This document shows positions 59,534 through 64,000 of a stretch of DNA of 64,000 nt, piece by piece; positions within the stretch are counted from its first letter, which is position 1, and every line of letters begins with the position of its first letter. The stretch comes from Actinomycetospora chibensis (GTDB lineage Bacteria > Actinomycetota > Actinomycetes > Mycobacteriales > Pseudonocardiaceae): positions 124,001 to 188,000 of the forward strand of contig NZ_JAQZAM010000001.1 of NCBI RefSeq assembly GCF_028737215.1, written 5' to 3'. The notes under the pieces are model-generated. The model was not told the DNA's origin and did no database searches. It was given only the letters and a program-made list of their open reading frames with translations. Both the position numbers and the translations under genes were made by a program.

Positions 59534-62293
59534 TCAGTGCGCCGCCTGGTCCCACGACCGGCCGAAGCCGACCGAGACCTCGAGGGGGACGTCGAGCTCG
59601 AACGCTGCGCCCATCTCGCGGCGCACGAGCTCGGTGACCGCCTCCTTCTCGTCCCGCGCGACCTCGAGCACCAGCTCGTCGTGCACCTGCAGCAGGATCC
59701 GCGAGCGCAGCCCGGACTCGCGCAGCGCCTGGTGCACCCCGAGCATCGCGACCTTGATGATGTCGGCGGCGCTGCCCTGGATCGGGGCGTTGAGGGCCAT
59801 CCGCTCGGCCATCTCGCGACGCTGGCGGTTGTCGCTGGTGAGGTCGGCCAGGTAGCGGCGCCGGCCCAGGATCGAGCTGGTGTAGCCGTCCTTGCGGGCC
59901 TGGTCGACCACCTGCCGCAGGTAGTCGCGCACGCCGCCGAAACGGGTGAAGTACTCCTCCATCAGCTCCTTGGCCTCGTCGGTGGAGATCCGGAGCTGGG
60001 CGGAGAGCCCGTAGGCGGACAGGCCGTAGGCGAGGCCGTAGTTCATCGCCTTGATCTTGGCGCGCTGCGCGGACGACACCTCGTCCTCGGCCACCCCGAA
60101 CACGCGCGCGGCGGTGACGGAGTGGAAGTCGTAGCCCGACTGGAACGCCTCGATCAGCGCTTCGTCCCGCGAGAGGTGCGCCATGATGCGCATCTCGATC
60201 TGCGAGTAGTCGACGGTCATGAGCTCGTCGAACTCGCCGTTTGCGGAGTCGGACCCGACGACGAACGTGTCCCGGATGCGGCGGCCCTCGGCCGTGCGCA
60301 CCGGGATGTTCTGCAGGTTCGGCTCGGTGGAGGAGAGCCGGCCGGTGCGCGCGATCGTCTGGTTGAACGTCGTGTGGATGCGCCCGTCGTCGGAGAGCGC
60401 GTCGAGCAGCCCCTTGACCGTCACCCGCAGGCGCGTGGCGTCGCGGTGCTCGAGCAGGTGCTCGAGGAACGGGTGCGGGTTCGACTCGTTCAGCGTCTGC
60501 AGCGCGTCCGCGTCGGTGGTGTAGCCCGTCTTGGTGCGCTTCGTCTTCGGCATCTCGAGCTCGTCGAACAGCACCACCTGGAGCTGCTTCGGCGACCCGA
60601 GGTTGATCTCCTTGCCGATGACGTCGTACGCGGACTGCGCCGCGGCCTGCACGCGCGCCCCGAACTGCGACTCGAGATCGTGCAGCGCGCTGACGTCGAC
60701 CGCGATGCCGGCGGCCTCGAGGTCGGCCAGCACCGCCAGCAGGGGAAGCTCGAGCTCGGTGAGCAGGGCGGTGCCGCCGAGCTCGGCGAGGTCCTCGTCG
60801 AGCTTCTCGGCGAGGTCGGTGACGGCGCGGGCGCGCAGCATCTCGGCCTGCGCGAGCGCCGTGTCGGCCTCCTCCTCGCCGCCGTCGAGCGTGAGCTGGT
60901 CGCCGGCGTCGCCGCTCTCCTCGACCCGCAGCTCGCGGCGCAGGTAGCGCAGCGCGAGGTCGGCGAGGTCGAAGCTGCGCTCGCCGGGCCGGGCGAGGTA
61001 GGCGGCGAGGGCGGTGTCGCTGGTGACGCCCTGGAGCGCCCAGCCGCGCGCCCGCACCGCGTGGCTCGGACCCTTGATCTCGTGGCCCGCCTTCGGAAGG
61101 GCGGGATCGGCCAGCCAGCCGGCGAGGGCCGACTCGTCGTTCTCGTCGAGCGTGCGCACGTCGACGAACGCGCTCTCGCCGTCGGCCGCGGCGAGCGCGA
61201 TGCCCTCGAGGTCGCCCGCGCCGTGGGCCCACGTGCCGCGGAAGGAGAGGCCGGTGCGCGAGCCGTCGCGGGCGTGGTCGTCCAGCCAGTCGGACACCGC
61301 GCCGGGCTCGAGGGCGGCGCCGCGGACCTCGAAGCCCTCGTCGGCCTCCGGGAGCGCGGCCGTGAGCGTGGAGAACAGCCGCTCGCGCAGGACCCGGAAC
61401 TCGAGCTGGTCGAACAGCTGGTGCACGGCATCGCGGTCCCACTGGCGGACCTCGAGGTCGTGGGGGCCCGCGCCGATGCCCTCGACGTCGCGGACGAGCT
61501 CGGTGAGCTGGCGGTTGAGCACCACGGAGGACAGGTTCTCGCGCAGCGCGTCGCCGGCCTTGCCGCGGACCTCGTCCACGCGGTCGACCAGCGCGTCGAG
61601 GGACCCGAACTCGCGGACCCACTTCTGCGCCGTCTTCTCCCCCACCCCCGGGATGCTCGGGAGGTTGTCGCTCGGGTCGCCCCGCAGGGCCGCGAAGTCG
61701 GGGTACTGCTCGGGCGTGAGGGTGTAGCGCTCCATGACCTGCTCGGGCGTGTACCGCACGAGATCGGACACGCCCTTGCGCGGATAGAGCACCGTGACCT
61801 CGGGGCTGACCAGCTGGAACGCGTCGCGGTCGCCCGTACAGATGGACACGCTCATGCCCTCGGCCACGGCCTGCGTGGTGAGCGTGGCGATGACGTCGTC
61901 GGCCTCGTAGCCCTCGACCGCGAGCACCGGGATCGCGAGCACCCGCAGGATGTCCTTGATGAGGTCGATCTGGCCGCGGAACTCGTCGGGCGTCGCGGAC
62001 CGGTTGGCCTTGTAGGCCGCGAACGTCTCGGCCCGGAAGGTCTGCCGCGAGACGTCGAAAGCCACCGCGACGTGCGTCGGCTCCTCGTCGCGCAGCAGGT
62101 TGATGAGCATGGACGTGAAGCCGTAGACGGCGTTCGTCGTCTGGCCCGTCGTGGTGCTGAAGTTCTCCGTCGGCAGGGCGAAGAACGCCCGATAGGCCAA
62201 CGAGTGCCCGTCGAGCAGCAGCAGGCGACCGCGCCCGCCCGCCGGTGCGTCCGGGACGGTCTCGGGTTGGGTCGCAGTGCCGGTCGGAGCCAC
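59534..62293 (-). CDS. polA: DNA polymerase I
   Basis: A 919-residue polymerase: 5'-3' exonuclease (about 18-310: LLLLDGHSLAYRAFFALP, GDRDAFQLV, RGDPSDNLPSIPGVGEKTAQKW), a central 3'-5' exonuclease-like domain of low conservation (proofreading residues not evident, as usual in actinobacteria), and the polymerase with motif A VDYSQIEMRIMAHLS, motif B RAKIKAMNYGLAYGLSAYGL and motif C LQVHDELVLE. GTG 62293 has TAGACT 6 nt upstream. Confidence 0.97.
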   Translation of the reverse strand: MAPTGTATQPETVPDAPAGGRGRLLLLDGHSLAYRAFFALPTENFSTTTGQTTNAVYGFTSMLINLLRDEEPTHVAVAFDVSRQTFRAETFAAYKANRSATPDEFRGQIDLIKDILRVLAIPVLAVEGYEADDVIATLTTQAVAEGMSVSICTGDRDAFQLVSPEVTVLYPRKGVSDLVRYTPEQVMERYTLTPEQYPDFAALRGDPSDNLPSIPGVGEKTAQKWVREFGSLDALVDRVDEVRGKAGDALRENLSSVVLNRQLTELVRDVEGIGAGPHDLEVRQWDRDAVHQLFDQLEFRVLRERLFSTLTAALPEADEGFEVRGAALEPGAVSDWLDDHARDGSRTGLSFRGTWAHGAGDLEGIALAAADGESAFVDVRTLDENDESALAGWLADPALPKAGHEIKGPSHAVRARGWALQGVTSDTALAAYLARPGERSFDLADLALRYLRRELRVEESGDAGDQLTLDGGEEEADTALAQAEMLRARAVTDLAEKLDEDLAELGGTALLTELELPLLAVLADLEAAGIAVDVSALHDLESQFGARVQAAAQSAYDVIGKEINLGSPKQLQVVLFDELEMPKTKRTKTGYTTDADALQTLNESNPHPFLEHLLEHRDATRLRVTVKGLLDALSDDGRIHTTFNQTIARTGRLSSTEPNLQNIPVRTAEGRRIRDTFVVGSDSANGEFDELMTVDYSQIEMRIMAHLSRDEALIEAFQSGYDFHSVTAARVFGVAEDEVSSAQRAKIKAMNYGLAYGLSAYGLSAQLRISTDEAKELMEEYFTRFGGVRDYLRQVVDQARKDGYTSSILGRRRYLADLTSDNRQRREMAERMALNAPIQGSAADIIKVAMLGVHQALRESGLRSRILLQVHDELVLEVARDEKEAVTELVRREMGAAFELDVPLEVSVGFGRSWDQAAH

Positions 62294-62299
62294 GCCACG

Positions 62300-62305
62300 A
62301 GTCTA
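62300..62305 (-). promoter_or_regulatory. -10 box of polA, leaderless type
   Basis: TAGACT on the minus strand, 6 nt before the polA GTG. Confidence 0.55.
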
Positions 62306-62361
62306 GGGGCGAGGTCCGACACACCCCGGGCGCCCGGGGAGCCGCACACGACCGACCGCCC

Positions 62362-62367
62362 TACCCT
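62362..62367 (+). promoter_or_regulatory. -10 box of thioesterase gene, leaderless type
   Basis: TACCCT, 6 nt before GTG 62374. Confidence 0.55.
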
Positions 62368-62373
62368 GCGGGG

Positions 62374-62817
62374 GTGACCAGCTCCCCGGCCCCCGAGTCC
62401 GCCGCGGTGCCCGAGATCGAGGTCCAGTACCCCGACGAGCAGCTCGCCGCCCGGATGGGCATCGAGATCACCGAGTGGACCAAGGAGCGGGTGGTGGGCA
62501 CCATGCCCGTTGCCGGCAACCGCCAGCCCTTCGGCCTGCTGCACGGCGGCGCGAACGGCGTGCTCGCCGAGACCCTGGGCTCCACCGCCGCCGCGATGCA
62601 CGGCTGGCCCGAGCGTCTCCCCGTCGGCCTCGAGCTCTCCTGCACCCACCACCGCTCGGCCCTCGACGGCCTGGTCACCGGCGTCTGCACGCCGCTGTCG
62701 GTGGGCCGCACGATCGGCACGTTCGAGATCGTGATCTCCGACTCCGAGGACCGCCGCGTCTGCACCGCCAAGCTCACCTGCGTCTACCGCTCGCGGCCGC
62801 CGGGCTCGACGGGCTGA
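62374..62817 (+). CDS. Hotdog-fold thioesterase (PaaI type)
   Basis: A 147-residue acyl-CoA thioesterase of the PaaI/YdiI type: VVGTMPVAGNRQPFGLLHGGANGVLAETLGSTAA contains the catalytic HGG and acidic residue positions, and SVGRTIGTFEIVISD follows. Related proteins hydrolyse aromatic acyl-CoA or menaquinone intermediates. Divergent from polA with only 80 bp between the starts. Confidence 0.92.
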   Translation: MTSSPAPESAAVPEIEVQYPDEQLAARMGIEITEWTKERVVGTMPVAGNRQPFGLLHGGANGVLAETLGSTAAAMHGWPERLPVGLELSCTHHRSALDGLVTGVCTPLSVGRTIGTFEIVISDSEDRRVCTAKLTCVYRSRPPGSTG

Positions 62818-62878
62818 TCCCGGCGATCCGGGGTCGTCGCCCCTGGTCAGCGGGCCGCGAGCGCGCTGCAATGGGGAG

Positions 62879-64000
62879 ATGGCCCGCCCCTGTCCCGTCG
62901 GCCCGATCATCGGCCGGGACGCCGAGTGCGACCTGCTGCGCGGCCGGGTCGGGGCGCTGACCGACGGTGTCGGCGGCGCGGTCCTGCTCACCGGCGAGGC
63001 CGGGATCGGGAAGTCGCGGCTGCTCGCTGAGGTCGCCGACGGCGCCCGCGCCCGCGGGCTCCCGGTGCTGCGCGGCCGCGCCGTGCCCGGCGGTGGGGCG
63101 TACCGACCCCTCGCCGAGGCCCTCGCGCCGCCGCTGCGCGCCGGGCCGCTCCCGGAGACGCCGCGGCTGCGGCCGTTCCGGACGGCGCTCGCGCGCCTGG
63201 TCCCGGGCGCGGTGGACGGTCCCGTCGACCCGCCGGCCGGACCCGGCGCCGATCCCGCCGTCGTCCTCGGCGAAGGGGTCCTCGCGCTGCTCGCCGAGCT
63301 CCACGGCGCCCGGGGCGCCGTGCTCGTGCTCGACGACCTGCACTGGGCCGACGCCGACACCCTCGACCTCCTGCACTACCTGGCCGGCACCGTCGACGCG
63401 GGCCCGGTGCTGCTCGCCCTGGCCACGCGGGACGACGAGGACCACCGCGGCGTCGCCGCCCTCGCCGCCCATCCGGACGTCGCCGTCCTCGCGCTGGACC
63501 GGCTCGGCGCCGACGCGGTGGCCGCCCTCGCGAGCACCCGGGCGAGGTCGCCCGGCGATCTCCGGGAGCTCCTCGCCCGCTCCGAGGGCCTGCCCTTCCT
63601 CGTCGAGGAACTGCTCGGCGCCGGGCCCGACGCCGTGCCCCCGAGCTGGGCGGGGCTCGTCGCCCGACGGTTGGGGGCCCTGCCCGACGGGGCCCGCGCG
63701 GTGGTCGACGCCGCGGCCGTCGCCCCCGGCGACCCCGACCACCGGCTGCTCGCCGACGCCACCGGCGTCGACGAGGCCGGGGTGCTCGCGGCGCTGCGGG
63801 CGGCGGTGGCCGTGGGCCTGCTGGCCTCCGCCGAGGGGCGCCTCGCCTGGCGCCACGCCCTGACCCGCGACGCGGTGCTCGCGGCCCTCCTGCCGCCCGA
63901 CCGCGCGGCCGTGGCCGGCCGGCTCGCGGCGGCGCTGGAGGCGCGGGACTCCCCCGGCGACCGGGAGGCGGCCGCCGCGGGCTTCGCCGAGGCCGGCGAC
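62879..64000 (+). CDS. AAA/ATPase-domain transcriptional regulator, LuxR/LAL type (cut by window edge)
   Basis: 374 codons are visible with no stop by position 64000. The N-terminal AAA_16/ORC-like ATPase domain is clear: GPIIGRDAECDLLRGRV, Walker A VLLTGEAGIGKSRLL, Walker B AVLVLDDLHWADADTLDLL, sensor LLALATRD and the SEGLPFLVEELL helix. This is the head of LuxR-type large ATP-binding regulators, which end in a helix-turn-helix; that end is beyond the window. ATG 62879 follows GGGGAG. Confidence 0.88.
   Translation, partial: MARPCPVGPIIGRDAECDLLRGRVGALTDGVGGAVLLTGEAGIGKSRLLAEVADGARARGLPVLRGRAVPGGGAYRPLAEALAPPLRAGPLPETPRLRPFRTALARLVPGAVDGPVDPPAGPGADPAVVLGEGVLALLAELHGARGAVLVLDDLHWADADTLDLLHYLAGTVDAGPVLLALATRDDEDHRGVAALAAHPDVAVLALDRLGADAVAALASTRARSPGDLRELLARSEGLPFLVEELLGAGPDAVPPSWAGLVARRLGALPDGARAVVDAAAVAPGDPDHRLLADATGVDEAGVLAALRAAVAVGLLASAEGRLAWRHALTRDAVLAALLPPDRAAVAGRLAAALEARDSPGDREAAAAGFAEAGD

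Noticed and set aside
59537-62377. A 946-codon plus-strand open frame opposite polA
   Set aside because: Pure complement of polA codons, with no recognisable domain.

Overview
The window is very GC-rich (roughly 73%), densely packed, and codes almost entirely with G/C third positions and many GTG starts. Gene content (PriA in place of HisA plus TrpF, a Trp-operon membrane protein of the TIGR02234 type, a cvn conservon, the CoaE-GrpB fusion, UdgX, an ECF42 sigma factor with YCII partners) points to an actinobacterium, most likely of the Pseudonocardiaceae (Pseudonocardia/Actinomycetospora-like). The genus is an inference.

Layout. Positions 1-16265 hold the trp and his biosynthesis genes on the minus strand: hisD-hisC, then (after a DHFR-like/HxlR pair and a small zinc-ribbon membrane protein) hisB, a tiny membrane protein, a methyltransferase and hisH. 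An ECF42 sigma cassette follows, then priA-hisF-hisI, then a LysR/EamA divergent pair, and finally trpE, a membrane protein, trpC and the start of trpB. The his pathway is therefore broken up by accessory inserts, and most of its pieces appear to carry their own, mostly leaderless, promoters. Positions 16.3-25 kb carry GtrA, a secreted GH12 glucanase, gnd, a DedA protein, the GTPase TypA/BipA, an amine-oxidase-like flavoprotein and a secreted lipase.

Positions 25.1-33.4 kb hold two ABC-2 type exporters on either side of a terC gene that has a convincing yybP-ykoY manganese riboswitch. The second exporter is unusual: its ATPase is fused through a transmembrane helix to an exported CocE/PepX-type serine hydrolase. 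Positions 33.5-44.2 kb carry a stripped-down Clp AAA+ protein, a CxCxxC small protein, an acetoin/2,3-butanediol operon with an AcoR-like regulator lacking the AAA+ domain, a VOC protein, UdgX, an acyl-CoA dehydrogenase with an acyl-CoA ligase, and a GAF-LuxR regulator. Positions 44.2-51 kb carry core genes (uvrB, coaE, rpsA) with two DUF402 paralogues. Positions 51-64 kb carry a methyltransferase/GNAT pair, the cvnDCBA conservon, a Baeyer-Villiger-type monooxygenase with an NAD(P)-dependent partner, polA, a hotdog thioesterase and the start of an ATPase-type regulator.

The most unusual non-coding signals are: a 55-bp palindromic element present twice with a compensatory base-pair change; two hairpins that contain the upstream gene's stop codon and sit in the -35 zone of the next his gene; a 9-bp inverted repeat whose two arms each carry the stop codon of a convergent gene; a 76-bp tandem repeat made of GAGGG...CCCTC hairpins beside the rpsA terminator; and a recurring -10-like hexamer 6-8 nt before start codons, implying many leaderless transcripts.
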